Shown: positions 26,043 to 34,324, numbered from the stretch's first letter. The stretch is DNA of 64,000 nucleotides from Micrococcaceae bacterium Sec5.7 (GCA_039636785.1 CP144169.1:3968001-4032000); one strand, 5' to 3'. Notes: a model not told the origin generated them from the sequence alone. Numbers and translations are program-made.

Positions 26043-26647
26043 GGCCGTTCTCCTTCCAAAACTGGGGTTGGAGCGGTGGGTGGGGATATGGACGCATTGC
26101 CCGCTAGAGCGGTTCTTAGTCGTTGTCGGGCTCGGTGCATGCGTGATTTCGCTGCGGCCGGTGTCAGGTTCAGGACGGCGGCAGCCGCGGCGGTGGTGTG
26201 CTCTTCGAAAACGACCAAGCTCACGAGCTGCAGGTCCTCGACGCTCAATGTTCCGAGGGCTTGTGCAAGATCGTGGTCGAGCTGGTTCTGGTATCTGCGG
26301 TACGGATCTGTGGTGGGGTCGCCGGCTTCGTGGTTGCGGGGCAGAGAGTTCAAGAGCCGTTGGTAGCGGAGGGCAGCGCGGGCGCGGTTTCGGGCCATGT
26401 TCGTGGTCGTGACCAGTAGCCAGGGAAGGATGGATCCTTCGACCACCCGGACGTGCTTTCGACGCCGCCAGAGTTCAAGAAAAGAGGCCGCCATGATGTC
26501 TTCGGCATCGTGGTGGTTTCCGCACAGCCGGTAGGCGTGGCGGAAGACTCTGTCTCGGTGGCGGTCGTAGAGGGCGCCAAAGGCGTCGCCCTGGCCCAGA
26601 AGGCTCTGGCCCCACAGGCCTTCTTCCCCGGTTTCTTTGCTCCCCAT
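26039..26647 (-). CDS. ECF-family RNA polymerase sigma factor (module 1)
   Basis: 202 residues. Region 2 is FGALYDRHRDRVFRHAYRLCGNHHDAEDIMAASFLELWRRR and region 4 ends AAAAAVLNLTPAAAKSRMHRARQRLR. It would direct polymerase to promoters of its own class. The ATG at 26647 lies 6 nt after the -10-like GGACACTA, so the message is probably leaderless. It overlaps the membrane protein gene by 4 nt. Confidence 0.9.
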   Translation of the reverse strand: MGSKETGEEGLWGQSLLGQGDAFGALYDRHRDRVFRHAYRLCGNHHDAEDIMAASFLELWRRRKHVRVVEGSILPWLLVTTTNMARNRARAALRYQRLLNSLPRNHEAGDPTTDPYRRYQNQLDHDLAQALGTLSVEDLQLVSLVVFEEHTTAAAAAVLNLTPAAAKSRMHRARQRLRTALAGNASISPPTAPTPVLEGERP

Positions 26648-26653
26648 GCCCTT

Positions 26654-26683
26654 TAGTGTCCGGCAAAGCCCAAAAGGTTTCCC
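26654..26683 (-). promoter_or_regulatory. Shared ECF-type promoter, copy 1
   Basis: Read leftward: GGGAAACC (26683-26676), 14 nt, then GGACACTA (26661-26654), 6 nt, then the sigma ATG. The same arrangement precedes the sigma genes at 35 kb and 62 kb. Autoregulation by the sigma factor is the simplest reading. Confidence 0.75.
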
Positions 26684-26715
26684 AAAACTAGAAAATCTTC
26701 CGGTTCATGTCCAGA

Positions 26716-26745
26716 GTGCCCGGGAAAGGATCGTTTACTGGGTAC
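26716..26745 (+). repeat. Accessory-region palindrome, forward copy
   Basis: Arms GTGCCCGG and TGGGTAC around AAAGGATCGTTTA. It lies about 33 bp upstream of the module 1 promoter. Only one arm mismatch. Confidence 0.65.
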
Positions 26746-26804
26746 CTAGCTCGTCGGAGTGCGCCGGGCTATCCAGACGCCACAGCTCGTTTCGCGATGT
26801 GCGA

Positions 26805-27014
26805 TTATCCGAGGCTCTCGAACACCAGCGTCGCCTGAATGCGGTCACCGCCGCCGATCATTCCCTTGCTCCCGCTGCTGGCGGTGGTTATGGTGTGGAG
26901 TCTATAGCCCTTCGCGGCCTGATCGTTGATGGCCTTCTCCAAGGAGGTCAGGTTGCCCGAACCGGTTCCCCACAGTTTCTCTTTGAGGATCACCTGCAGG
27001 ACGACATACTGCAT
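26805..27014 (-). CDS. DUF4177-type small protein
   Basis: 69 residues: MQYVVLQVILKEKLW, then a helix (LEKAINDQAAKGYRLHTI) and two closing strands (GGGDRIQATLVFESLG). This matches the small DUF4177 fold. Function unknown. GGAAG stands before the ATG. It runs in the same direction as the sigma module, 158 bp upstream of it. Confidence 0.75.
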   Translation of the reverse strand: MQYVVLQVILKEKLWGTGSGNLTSLEKAINDQAAKGYRLHTITTASSGSKGMIGGGDRIQATLVFESLG

Positions 27015-27297
27015 GACACGACTTCCTTCCGTTGCTGGCCAATTAGGAGCAATGCTACTGGGATGCGGCGGGGCGCTCCTCGGGGCGTGAGCGACGGCGC
27101 CTCGAGGGTATCGACGGTGCGCGATGTCAGCGTCACGCCAGCGACTCTGAACAAGCGGCGCGACCAGGGCGCCTTCAATCGGTCGTTTTTGACCGTAGCG
27201 AATACGGCACCTTCACTGAGTGGACACTCTGGCCGATCCCTCGCTGGGTGCTGAGCATCCAGTTAGACTGAATTGACGCTTACGAAATGGGGAAATT

Positions 27298-27594
27298 GTG
27301 AGTACGTCAACAGTCCGGACACAAACGGCCGCCGGCCGAGTCAACAGGCTTGCTATCGCCGCCGTCATGCTCGCAGCCATCGCCGCTTCTGGGATTTGGT
27401 TCTTTGGCGTCGGGGTTCTTGCGGTCTTTGCGGTGGGAGCAGGACACGTCTCGCTGAATCAGATCAAGCTGAGAAACGAGAAGGGCCAAACCCTCGCCAG
27501 AACTGCCCTCGTTGTCGGATATGGGCTTGCAATCTGGGCTCTGTTCAACACGCTGTCATATATCCCAGCTGCACTCCAGCAGACGGCCGTCTAG
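27298..27594 (+). CDS. DUF4190-type membrane protein
   Basis: 98 residues from a GTG. Two membrane segments (LAIAAVMLAAIAASGIWFFGVGVLAVFAVGAGH and ARTALVVGYGLAIWALFN) flank the hallmark GHVSLNQIKLRNEKGQTLAR. This pattern is typical of DUF4190 proteins, common and uncharacterised in actinobacteria. Confidence 0.8.
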   Translation: MSTSTVRTQTAAGRVNRLAIAAVMLAAIAASGIWFFGVGVLAVFAVGAGHVSLNQIKLRNEKGQTLARTALVVGYGLAIWALFNTLSYIPAALQQTAV

Positions 27595-27607
27595 GACTCG
27601 GATCCCC

Positions 27608-27672
27608 CCGGCACGGTAGAGGATCGGCTAACGGGCACTGTGAGGGCCCGATGAGCCACCGGCTTACGGGCC
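27608..27672 (+). repeat. Accessory-region palindrome, long two-part form
   Basis: The first part (27608-27637) has GGATCGGCTAACGGGC with the paired arm CGGTAG. The second part (27653-27672) is GAGCCACCGGCTTACGGGCC. The same second part recurs at 31322-31341 and 63760-63779. It fills the gap between two rightward genes. Confidence 0.7.
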
Positions 27673-27754
27673 GAGGGAAGGGCCAGCCACAACGCCAAGC
27701 GATTCCGCCTTGGCGTAGGCGCGTCGGTATTGACGGTGGTGCAAGGATGTTGAG

Positions 27755-28387
27755 ATGTCCTTCTTTGATGATCTTCCGGCCCGGCCCGAGAGGCCACGCC
27801 AGCCGAAGCACGTGCCACCCGTCTGGGCAGGGCCACCATCCGATGAACTCCCAGCTGTTGTCTCATTGGGGCAGTTCTTTCACCGGTCCGTACAGATGGT
27901 CATGGCCGCAAAAAGTGTCGAAGTTTTCTCCACCGGTTGCTTGATTGAGGTCGTATGGTCTGTCCGGCGGGCGGATGAGTCAGACAGCGACTGGAGCAGA
28001 GTCACTGACCAGTGCTTTAACCGTGGCCCTTACAGGCTGGATTCGGGCAACGGCCACGGTGGCACTCTTCGATTCGGTGTCGCCTTTCCCGACGGGCGGA
28101 AGGCGACGACTGCTCAGTTGCACCCAGGGATGTTTGAAGGAGCGGAACCAGTGACGGGGCCGGTATTGATGATGGCGGGCGGTGGAGGTGGGTCCGGCAA
28201 TGACGACGAGCTGTTCTCATCAAGCAAGTTCTGGCTTTGGCCGTTGCCCCTCGACGGGGACACGCGAGTCGTGGCGCAATGGGATGACCTTGGCATGAAG
28301 GAGGAATCCGTTTTCGTCACCGGCGAACAACTGGGAACGGCGGCCGCAAACGTGCAGAAATACTGGGTTTCCCCGCGTTCTGGGTAA
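27755..28387 (+). CDS. Hypothetical protein
   Basis: 210 residues, no signal peptide or membrane segment. A Pro-rich start (PARPERPRQPKHVPP) precedes a mixed alpha/beta body with a Gly-rich loop (MMAGGGGGSGNDDELF) and a Trp-rich stretch (FWLWPLPLDGDTRVVAQWDD). Family not recognised. The length and codon use look genuine. It is convergent with the reductase-like gene and separated from it by a palindrome copy. Confidence 0.7.
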   Translation: MSFFDDLPARPERPRQPKHVPPVWAGPPSDELPAVVSLGQFFHRSVQMVMAAKSVEVFSTGCLIEVVWSVRRADESDSDWSRVTDQCFNRGPYRLDSGNGHGGTLRFGVAFPDGRKATTAQLHPGMFEGAEPVTGPVLMMAGGGGGSGNDDELFSSSKFWLWPLPLDGDTRVVAQWDDLGMKEESVFVTGEQLGTAAANVQKYWVSPRSG

Positions 28388-28433
28388 GTACCTCCCTCGG
28401 TAGGGACCTATCTGGATCAAGCGGCCTTTAGCG

Positions 28434-28461
28434 GTGTCCGGTCAAGGATCCCTATCCGGAC
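28434..28461 (+). repeat. Accessory-region palindrome, forward copy
   Basis: GTGTCCGG and ATCCGGAC arms around TCAAGGATCCCT. A more degenerate copy may lie just before it at 28395-28416. It sits between two convergent genes. Confidence 0.7.
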
Positions 28462-28574
28462 GGATCGTCTGCGGTGAAGAACAGGATCCGGCAGGAACGT
28501 CACGATCGCCTCGGAACACAGCGCCACGAGATCCTTGGGTGGCCCGAAGCCCGCGCTGATTCGACGTCGGGCAC

Positions 28575-29138
28575 TCAGCTCCTGGTCTCGTACCTGGTAA
28601 GGACCACACCGTCGGGAAACGTCCGGGTCTCCACCAGGCTCAGGTTCACCCAGTTGTCCAGGGCTGTGAAGAACGGCGTGCCGCCGCCCACCAGGACCGG
28701 ATGGGTGACGATCGCGTACTCGTCGATCAGCCCGGCCCGCATGGCCGCCGCGGCGAGTGTGGCACCGCCGATGTCCATGGGGCCGCCGCCGTCGGCCTTG
28801 AGCCGGGCGATCTCGGTGACCGCGTCGCCGGTGACCAGGCGGGTATTCCAGTCGACCGTGCTGGTTGTCGAGGAGAACACCACCTTCGGCATGTCCCGCC
28901 AGCGGCGGGCGAACTCGATCTGCGCCGGTGTGGCGCCAGGCTGCTGGTCGGCGGTCGGCCAGTGCGAGCTCATCGTCTCCCACAGTTTGCGCCCGTACAG
29001 CGCCAGGCCCGTCGCCCCCACCCGGTCGGACCACCATTGGAACAGCTCGTCGCTCGGTACGCTCCAGCCGAGGTCGTCGCCGGGCGCGGCGATGTAGCCG
29101 TCCAGGCTCAGGTTCATGCCGAAGGTCAGTTTGCGCAT
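28575..29138 (-). CDS. Dihydrofolate reductase-like / RibD C-terminal domain protein
   Basis: 187 residues. The start MRKLTFGMNLSLDGYIAAPGDDLGW is the classic opening of the DHFR/RibD_C superfamily, followed by YGRKLWETMSSHW and the NADPH-side motif GGATLAAAAMRAGLIDEY...HPVLVGGGTPFF. It should reduce a small molecule with NADPH; the substrate is unknown. The ATG at 29138 is preferred over the TTG/ATG starts further upstream. Confidence 0.88.
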   Translation of the reverse strand: MRKLTFGMNLSLDGYIAAPGDDLGWSVPSDELFQWWSDRVGATGLALYGRKLWETMSSHWPTADQQPGATPAQIEFARRWRDMPKVVFSSTTSTVDWNTRLVTGDAVTEIARLKADGGGPMDIGGATLAAAAMRAGLIDEYAIVTHPVLVGGGTPFFTALDNWVNLSLVETRTFPDGVVLTRYETRS

Positions 29139-29247
29139 GGCGCCAGTCTCCCGTGAGTCGGTATTCGTTGTACAGACCAGCACGGCGCGGAAAAGTCATC
29201 GGTCAGGCCACACCGAGGGCCAGTTGACCACCACGCCAAGCAGATGC

Positions 29248-29276
29248 TCCGTACGGAAAGGATCCCTTACCGGACA
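29248..29276 (+). repeat. Accessory-region palindrome, forward copy
   Basis: TCCGTACGGAAAGGATC with CTTACCGGACA, centre GGATCC. It lies between divergent genes, so it is not limited to gene ends. Confidence 0.7.
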
Positions 29277-29364
29277 CCCGTTTCGATTACGCGGTCTGCG
29301 GGGTCAGGTGGCCGTGGCTCATCGATATGATGGCCAAACCACGGAAGCCTGAGGGGGCAGCGCC

Positions 29365-29796
29365 ATCGAAAGCCGCACTTTTTCACTTATCGGACTTTTC
29401 CTCACCACTGGATGCTTTCTGATCAGCTGCTCGAGCCCCGCGTATTCAGCGGCGCTTGGAGCACTGGAGCGCGACGCAACGACCAGCGATGAGCTGCCAG
29501 CAGAAGTCACTCCTCCGAAAGACCTGGACAAGATAATTCTGGCCGCCGAATCCGACGGGAAAAAGTACTACCTCGGGCAGGATGCCAAGGGACTAAGCAT
29601 TTGCCTGATAACAGTCCGGACTGATGGAGCGTGGTGGGATTCCGCCTGTAGTGATGCCACTGGCGGTGAACTTGTGCGAAGCGCCGGCCCAGACCAAATC
29701 ACGTCCATCCTCGTAGCCGACGACTACGACACCAAGGACCTGGAATCCACCGGTTGGAAGAAGATCCACGACAATATTCTCGTTCCTGAAAACTAG
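29365..29796 (+). CDS. Putative lipoprotein with no ordinary start codon
   Basis: The frame is open from 29353 after a TGA, but has no ATG, GTG or TTG near its front. At the place where the related gene at 37383 has AGCGCCATGAAA, this one has AGCGCCATCGAA, with GAGGGGGCAG upstream. It therefore either starts at ATC or has lost its start. The product (about 143 residues) has a hydrophobic leader ending in the lipobox LISC, then ERDATTSDELP and a WW-containing domain (DGAWWDSACSD). It is related to the truncated lipoprotein at 37383-37622. Confidence 0.6.
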   Translation: MESRTFSLIGLFLTTGCFLISCSSPAYSAALGALERDATTSDELPAEVTPPKDLDKIILAAESDGKKYYLGQDAKGLSICLITVRTDGAWWDSACSDATGGELVRSAGPDQITSILVADDYDTKDLESTGWKKIHDNILVPEN

Positions 29797-29830
29797 CCCC
29801 TAGCCGAACCAAGCCGACACGAATGACCAA

Positions 29831-29858
29831 TGCCCGGCCAGGGATCCCTGAACGGGCA
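29831..29858 (+). repeat. Accessory-region palindrome, very regular copy
   Basis: TGCCCG and CGGGCA arms with the centre AGGGATCCCT form an almost perfect palindrome between two convergent genes only 70 bp apart. Confidence 0.75.
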
Positions 29859-29865
29859 GTATCGT

Positions 29866-30363
29866 TTAGGTTCTCGTGACGTTGTTCGAAAGTTTTGCAG
29901 CGTAATCGGTGAGGGCCCGCTTATAGCCGTCGAGCGTGGGGATGAGAGCTCGGAGCGCTGTTCTCAACGCATCCCCGTGTCGGCCTTCGTCGTGTAATGC
30001 CAGGGCGAGGAAGGCTTGCCGTGCGCCTTCATCGACGCCGGCGTTCGGCATAGATTCGAGAATTGACACGGCTTCGGCGGAGTCGGCGACGTTGCGCAAC
30101 GTGCTTGCAAGTTGGATGGACGCGCGTAGAGCGCTTGTGCCCTCCAGTCCTGCTTCTATGGCTCGCCTGTATAGCGGGATAGCCTCATCCTCGAGTCCCA
30201 GAGCATCGTGTACCCCACCGAGCTCGAACAAAGCCTCTGCGTCGCCCTCTGGACGTTCCGAGAGGAGATTGCGCATCCCGGCAATAGAGCCATGCGGATC
30301 GTTGTCGTCGAACTCCTGCTCATAGAAGCGGTCGATCTTCTGTTGCCACGTCGTGTCTGTCAT
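29866..30363 (-). CDS. Tetratricopeptide-repeat protein
   Basis: 165 residues, all helical. TPR-like units are visible: AEALFELGGVHDALGLEDEAIPLYRRAIEAG, ALRASIQLASTLRNVADSAEAVSILES and ARQAFLALALHDEGRHGDALRTALRALI. It is a cytoplasmic protein-interaction scaffold of unknown partner. Related single-gene TPR proteins are common in Arthrobacter accessory DNA. Confidence 0.82.
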   Translation of the reverse strand: MTDTTWQQKIDRFYEQEFDDNDPHGSIAGMRNLLSERPEGDAEALFELGGVHDALGLEDEAIPLYRRAIEAGLEGTSALRASIQLASTLRNVADSAEAVSILESMPNAGVDEGARQAFLALALHDEGRHGDALRTALRALIPTLDGYKRALTDYAAKLSNNVTRT

Positions 30364-30413
30364 TTTGTCAGCTTGTCATGTCAGGGAGCTGGATCGCGGC
30401 CAAGCTGCCCTGG

Positions 30414-30440
30414 AACGTAAGCCGATCCCTCATCGGACAG
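30414..30440 (-). repeat. Accessory-region palindrome, reversed copy
   Basis: CGTAAGCCGATCCCTCATCGGACA is the reverse form of the repeat; the left arm is weak. It lies between two leftward genes. Confidence 0.55.
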
Positions 30441-30448
30441 TAGAGTCC

Positions 30449-30721
30449 TCAGCGGCCATCAGGCAGCTTTGATCTAAGTTCTTCTGCATGGGAAGCGACG
30501 GCCTGACGCTGGTCTCGCGTGAATCTTCTAACCTGCAGGTCGAGGACTGCCCTGCTGCCCAACTCTCCCAGACCCAACAGCTGACCCACCCGACGGATTG
30601 CTTCGTCTACGTCCTCTGAATCCTCAATCATATGGAAGACCTCGTCACGCCGATCTATCGCCTGTACAAGGGCATCGACGACCATCAATTGGTCCCTTAT
30701 CCGCCGCTCATCCTCATCCAT
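30449..30721 (-). CDS. Small GyrA/ParC-like coiled-coil protein
   Basis: 90 residues that resemble only the helical connector of type II topoisomerase A subunits. VVDALVQAIDRRDEVFHMI matches the segment after the breakage-reunion domain, and GLGELGSRAVLDLQVRRFT matches the L(S/T)xxQAxAILDMRLxxLT signature. The catalytic Tyr, tower and C-terminal domains are absent. It could be a remnant, a dimerisation mimic or a regulator of gyrase. Function unknown. Confidence 0.65.
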   Translation of the reverse strand: MDEDERRIRDQLMVVDALVQAIDRRDEVFHMIEDSEDVDEAIRRVGQLLGLGELGSRAVLDLQVRRFTRDQRQAVASHAEELRSKLPDGR

Positions 30722-30758
30722 GCGGCGATTCTTGCACGACGGAAGTCATTTGGGCATT

Positions 30759-30788
30759 GCGTCCGGTTGAGGATCCCCTAACGGGCGC
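30759..30788 (+). repeat. Accessory-region palindrome, forward copy
   Basis: GCGTCCGG and CGGGCGC arms around TTGAGGATCCCCTAA, with G-T wobble pairs between arms, which points to selection or origin at the RNA or single-strand level. Confidence 0.7.
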
Positions 30789-30876
30789 CTTTGTGGTGGG
30801 TCTACGTCCGACGGTCAAGGTCGTTCTCGTTTGGTCCGCGGCGGCGAATTTGTCCAGAACTTTGACGAGCCTATCC

Positions 30877-30998
30877 AGGGTGTCGTCGCCGGCGCCGTGA
30901 GGAAATGACCAGATTCACGGCATCAGCCTTGAACTCATCGGAATAGGTTGGTCGTGCAGACATGGGCACAATCCTTTCAAACTGTGTCTCACATCAGT
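30877..30998 (-). mobile_element. IS3-family orfA remnant
   Basis: Leftward from the ATG at 30963 the peptide MSARPTYSDEFKADAVNLVISSR is the start of an IS3-type OrfA. It ends after about 30 codons. GTGAGACACAG at 30984-30994 (complement strand) resembles an IS3 terminal repeat. It cuts the hypothetical gene to its right. Confidence 0.65.
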
Positions 30999-31202
30999 GG
31001 TACACCTCAACCCCTGCGATTGCAGGCGATTCACCAGGAGCTCGATATTGAACCGGACCCGAAGGACCATCTCGTCGCACACGGCCTGCGCCTCAGTCAG
31101 CACGCTCGGGTCACGCACATCCGACCCGAGCCGCCTCAGCTCCGCCCACACGCGTTCCCGATCGCCCTGCCGGTATCGGTCCGCCCAGCCCCCAACGCTC
31201 AT
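30999..31202 (-). pseudogene. Hypothetical gene truncated by the IS3 remnant
   Basis: From the ATG at 31202: MSVGGWADRYRQGDRERVWAEL, then a helical body with EAQAVCDEMVLRVRFNIELLVNRLQSQG. The frame then runs into insertion-sequence DNA (GTACCACTGATGTGAGACAC). The 5' part looks genuine; the 3' end is lost. Family not recognised with certainty. Confidence 0.6.
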
Positions 31203-31283
31203 AAGCAACGATTATCCACACCCGCGCCCGCATCTCGATGATCGAACCAGTTCCCGAACCTGCTCGCATGCACGGCAATGCAC

Positions 31284-31341
31284 GCTGAGGGATCCCCTAC
31301 CGGACGCATTTCAAGTCCGGTGAGCCACCGGCTAACGGACG
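31284..31341 (+). repeat. Accessory-region palindrome, long two-part form
   Basis: First part GCTGAGGGATCCCCTACC + GGACGC; second part GAGCCACCGGCTAACGGACG (31322-31341), joined by TTTCAAGTCCGGT, as in the copy at 63717. It lies between divergent genes. Confidence 0.7.
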
Positions 31342-31434
31342 GGCGGTCACATCGCATACGACTGCGGTCTTCCGTTCAATCGCCCCGGCGAATTAACAGA
31401 CGGCGGCGGCGGCTGGCTCCGATAGATTCGGTGC

Positions 31435-32142
31435 ATGCAGCTGAGTCCCGCCACCGTCCTGAGGGTTCAAACGACTTGGGCGCAGATCCTCGGTCTACCC
31501 CAAGAATCCTTGGCAGGGAACCGCACGAGGATCTACCGAGAGAAAAGGGATAGTTCCGTGCTCATGTTTGTTTCGTTGTTCGAGGTAGGCGTTGTGTTTG
31601 GACCAAAGTGGGCCATTGAAGGAGCCCGCGACCTTGCCGACCAAGAACTCGCAAGTCATGCAAAACTTCTGGAAATCAGCGCTCCGCATGGCGGACAGCC
31701 ACTGGGCGAGGCAGGACTCTATTTCTGTGACACCGTGCCATCCGTCCCAGACCTCGTTCCGACCGTGAGCAGCGATCCAGAACATGCTTTTTCGTTGGAG
31801 CGCGCCTGCTCTCAGGACGACGCGGCAGAAGTCGGCCTGAGCGAGATGAAGAATACGTTCGTTCTATTGGACGACGACGGGCCGACGCCACTTCCGTTGG
31901 CAGGATGCGGATACGATATTTGGGAAGACAGCCTGGCGCATATGGGTGTCCTCACCGCACCTGGTAAGCGGCAGCAGGGACATGCTGCCACTGCCGTTTC
32001 GATTGCCGCGGGCCAAGCCATGGCATTGGGCCTCGTCCCGCAGTGGCGTGCCAGGACGGACAATACCGCTTCCATCCGCACGGCCCTCCGCGCGGGATTC
32101 AAGCATGCTGGAACCCAAACGACTGTGCTCCTGAACGCCTAG
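31435..32142 (+). CDS. GNAT-family acetyltransferase
   Basis: 235 residues. The C-terminal half has the acetyl-CoA site of FR47/GNAT proteins (HMGVLTAPGKRQQGHAATAVSIAAGQAMALG) and the closing motif DNTASIRTALRAGFKHAG. The N-terminal half is a family-specific extension with no obvious motif. The acceptor is unknown. Confidence 0.82.
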   Translation: MQLSPATVLRVQTTWAQILGLPQESLAGNRTRIYREKRDSSVLMFVSLFEVGVVFGPKWAIEGARDLADQELASHAKLLEISAPHGGQPLGEAGLYFCDTVPSVPDLVPTVSSDPEHAFSLERACSQDDAAEVGLSEMKNTFVLLDDDGPTPLPLAGCGYDIWEDSLAHMGVLTAPGKRQQGHAATAVSIAAGQAMALGLVPQWRARTDNTASIRTALRAGFKHAGTQTTVLLNA

Positions 32143-32151
32143 TCTCCAGAT

Positions 32152-32179
32152 GACCGGTCAAGGATCGGCTTAAGGGCGC
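32152..32179 (+). repeat. Accessory-region palindrome, forward copy
   Basis: GACCGG and AAGGGCGC arms around TCAAGGATCGGCTT, 10 bp after the GNAT stop. Confidence 0.65.
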
Positions 32180-32271
32180 TGCTTAACTGGGCCGGGGCGG
32201 TGGTTGCGGCATCCGGGCCTGCCGTGTCCGACGTTTGGGCTCGGAAGGCATTGCACGTTAGCGTCCCTGAC

Positions 32272-33258
32272 ATGAATGTCACATATCCCCGGAAACTCAT
32301 GCCCGGCGATTTGGTCCGAATTATCGCGCCGGCCCGGAGCCGGGCAATGGTCGCCGAACATGACCACAGCGCCCTGATCGAGCAACGATTCGCTCAGATG
32401 GGACTGCGCATCTCGTACGGGTTCCACGTGGACGAACGTGACAGCCTTGACTCCTCCTCCATCGAGTCCAGGGTCTCTGACATTCACGCTGCTTTCGCGG
32501 ACCCACAGGTGGCGGGCATCCTCACCGTCATTGGTGGGTTTAACAGCAACGAACTGCTTCCCTTCCTGGACTGGGACCTGATAGCGGCCAATCCAAAGAT
32601 CCTGTGCGGATACTCGGATATCACGGCCCTGCAGAACGCCATCCTCGCCCACACCGGACTGGTGACATACTCCGGACCACACTGGTCCAGCTTTGGAATG
32701 AGGGATCATTTCGATCAAACTCGACAGTGGTTCACGCAAGCTCTACTGGGCGACCAGCCCATGGACTTGAAACCTTCCGAGTTGTGGACCGACGACGACT
32801 GGTTCCTTGACCAGGACAACCGGAACCCTCTCCCCGGCGACGGCTGGTGGGCGCTTCAGCCGGGCACGGCGTCCGGCAGCGTCGTCGGAGGAAATCTATG
32901 CACGCTTAATCTGCTCCAAGGGACGCCTCACATGCCGGCCCTCGAGGGTGCGCTGCTCTTCCTTGAGGATGACTACGAGAGTCATCCGGCAACGTTCGCC
33001 CGGGACCTGACCTCCCTTTTGCAGGTGCCGGATGCCAGAGGTATCACGGGACTGGTCATTGGCCGCTTCCAGCGGGCAAGCCAGATGACTCGGGACCTTC
33101 TGAAGCAAATAGTAAGGACCCAGCCGGTCCTCAGCGGGCTTCCCGTCCTGGTCAATGCAGACTTCGGCCACACACAGCCGCAGATCACGCTGCCCATTGG
33201 CGGCCGGGCCGAGCTGACAGTCGGGCCAATCAACAGACTCCGCATTGCGGCGGACTAG
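32272..33258 (+). CDS. S66-family peptidase (LD-carboxypeptidase / MccF-like)
   Basis: 328 residues. The nucleophile Ser115 sits in CGYSDITAL, the catalytic Glu in LLFLEDDYESH and His in NADFGHTQPQ, the S66 Ser-Glu-His triad. Relatives either trim peptidoglycan tetrapeptides or hydrolyse microcin C-like nucleotide peptides (immunity). The internal stretch around GGNLCTLNLL favours the MccF branch. The ATG at 32272 is preferred; a frame starting at 32200 adds unlikely residues. Confidence 0.88.
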   Translation: MNVTYPRKLMPGDLVRIIAPARSRAMVAEHDHSALIEQRFAQMGLRISYGFHVDERDSLDSSSIESRVSDIHAAFADPQVAGILTVIGGFNSNELLPFLDWDLIAANPKILCGYSDITALQNAILAHTGLVTYSGPHWSSFGMRDHFDQTRQWFTQALLGDQPMDLKPSELWTDDDWFLDQDNRNPLPGDGWWALQPGTASGSVVGGNLCTLNLLQGTPHMPALEGALLFLEDDYESHPATFARDLTSLLQVPDARGITGLVIGRFQRASQMTRDLLKQIVRTQPVLSGLPVLVNADFGHTQPQITLPIGGRAELTVGPINRLRIAAD

Positions 33259-33283
33259 CCCACAGCAGGGGCAGGCGAGAGAT

Positions 33284-33309
33284 CGTCCGCTAAGGGATCG
33301 GCTTTCGGA
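33284..33309 (+). repeat. Accessory-region palindrome, forward copy
   Basis: CGTCCG and CGGA arms around CTAAGGGATCGGCTTT; the right arm is shortened. Confidence 0.55.
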
Positions 33310-33388
33310 ACAGGGGAAGGCGCTCGGTCTGCAGGGAATGTACATCGTGGGAACCTCCCGTCTAGGTTCCTGTTTGTAGGATCAAACG

Positions 33389-34324
33389 ATGGTGACAGGT
33401 GCAGTGCACGTTCAGGTTGAGGCGTGGTGTCTTCGCGCGCTCGGGCACGGCACCCTCACGGCGTTTCGATCCGACGCCGGCGGCCAAATGTCCAACCTGT
33501 TCCGCTTCGATTCCGACGAGCGGAGAACCGTTGCAGTTAAAGTCCGGCCAGATTCGAAGGACAGAATCAGCCGATGCCTTCAACTTCAGGCGATCGCAGC
33601 CGATGCCGGATTCCCGTGCGCCCGGCCCGTGACAGACGCGGACAGGCTCGGCCCCAGGATGGTGGTCAGTGCTGAGTCCTGGCGCCCCGGCGGGAGGATG
33701 CACACCGATGGAGACTTGGCCTTCGCTGGTCGATCGGCTTCACTCCTGGCGGACCTGGCAGGAATCCTCGAAGCGCAGGCTCCGACCGGCCTTGGCACGC
33801 CTCCACCGTGGATGCATTGGAATCCCCCGACCGGTAGCTTGTGGCCTCCAAATCCAGTTGTCGACGCCATGGACCAGGACCGCGTACCCGGCCACGTGCA
33901 CGCAATTGCCCGCACCGTTTCCGATCGGCTCGCCCGAGCGACGCTTCCACTGGTTGCCGGCCATGGAGACTGGGAGAGCCAGAACCTTCGCTGGGAAGAT
34001 GCCAGCCCCCGGGCGGTCCACGATTGGGACAGCCTCGTGGCCCTTCCGGCAGCGGCTATTGTCGGTGCAGCCTCGGGAGCATTCGCCAGCACCACCGTCC
34101 CGACACTTGCGTCCTTGGAAGCTTCGGAAGAATTCATTGATTGCTATGAACGGGCAAGAGGGCAAGTGTTCACCACTGAAGAGCGCGAAGTTGCCTGGGC
34201 TGCGAGTCTCTGGCCGGCGCTACACAATGCCAGGGGCGAGAGCCTCTTCCAATCCCCGCCTATCGCTTTGCACGCGCTCACCCGGCAAGCATCCGAGAGG
34301 CTGCGACGCGCTGGCGTCCGGTAA
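33389..34324 (+). CDS. Aminoglycoside phosphotransferase-family kinase
   Basis: 311 residues. AVKVRPDS carries the probable ATP-binding Lys. The catalytic loop GHGDWESQN (His192, Asp194) and the metal-binding VHDWDSL (Asp212, Asp214) are standard for APH/choline-kinase-like enzymes. The substrate is unknown. The last three codons and the stop lie inside a palindrome copy. Confidence 0.85.
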   Translation: MVTGAVHVQVEAWCLRALGHGTLTAFRSDAGGQMSNLFRFDSDERRTVAVKVRPDSKDRISRCLQLQAIAADAGFPCARPVTDADRLGPRMVVSAESWRPGGRMHTDGDLAFAGRSASLLADLAGILEAQAPTGLGTPPPWMHWNPPTGSLWPPNPVVDAMDQDRVPGHVHAIARTVSDRLARATLPLVAGHGDWESQNLRWEDASPRAVHDWDSLVALPAAAIVGAASGAFASTTVPTLASLEASEEFIDCYERARGQVFTTEEREVAWAASLWPALHNARGESLFQSPPIALHALTRQASERLRRAGVR

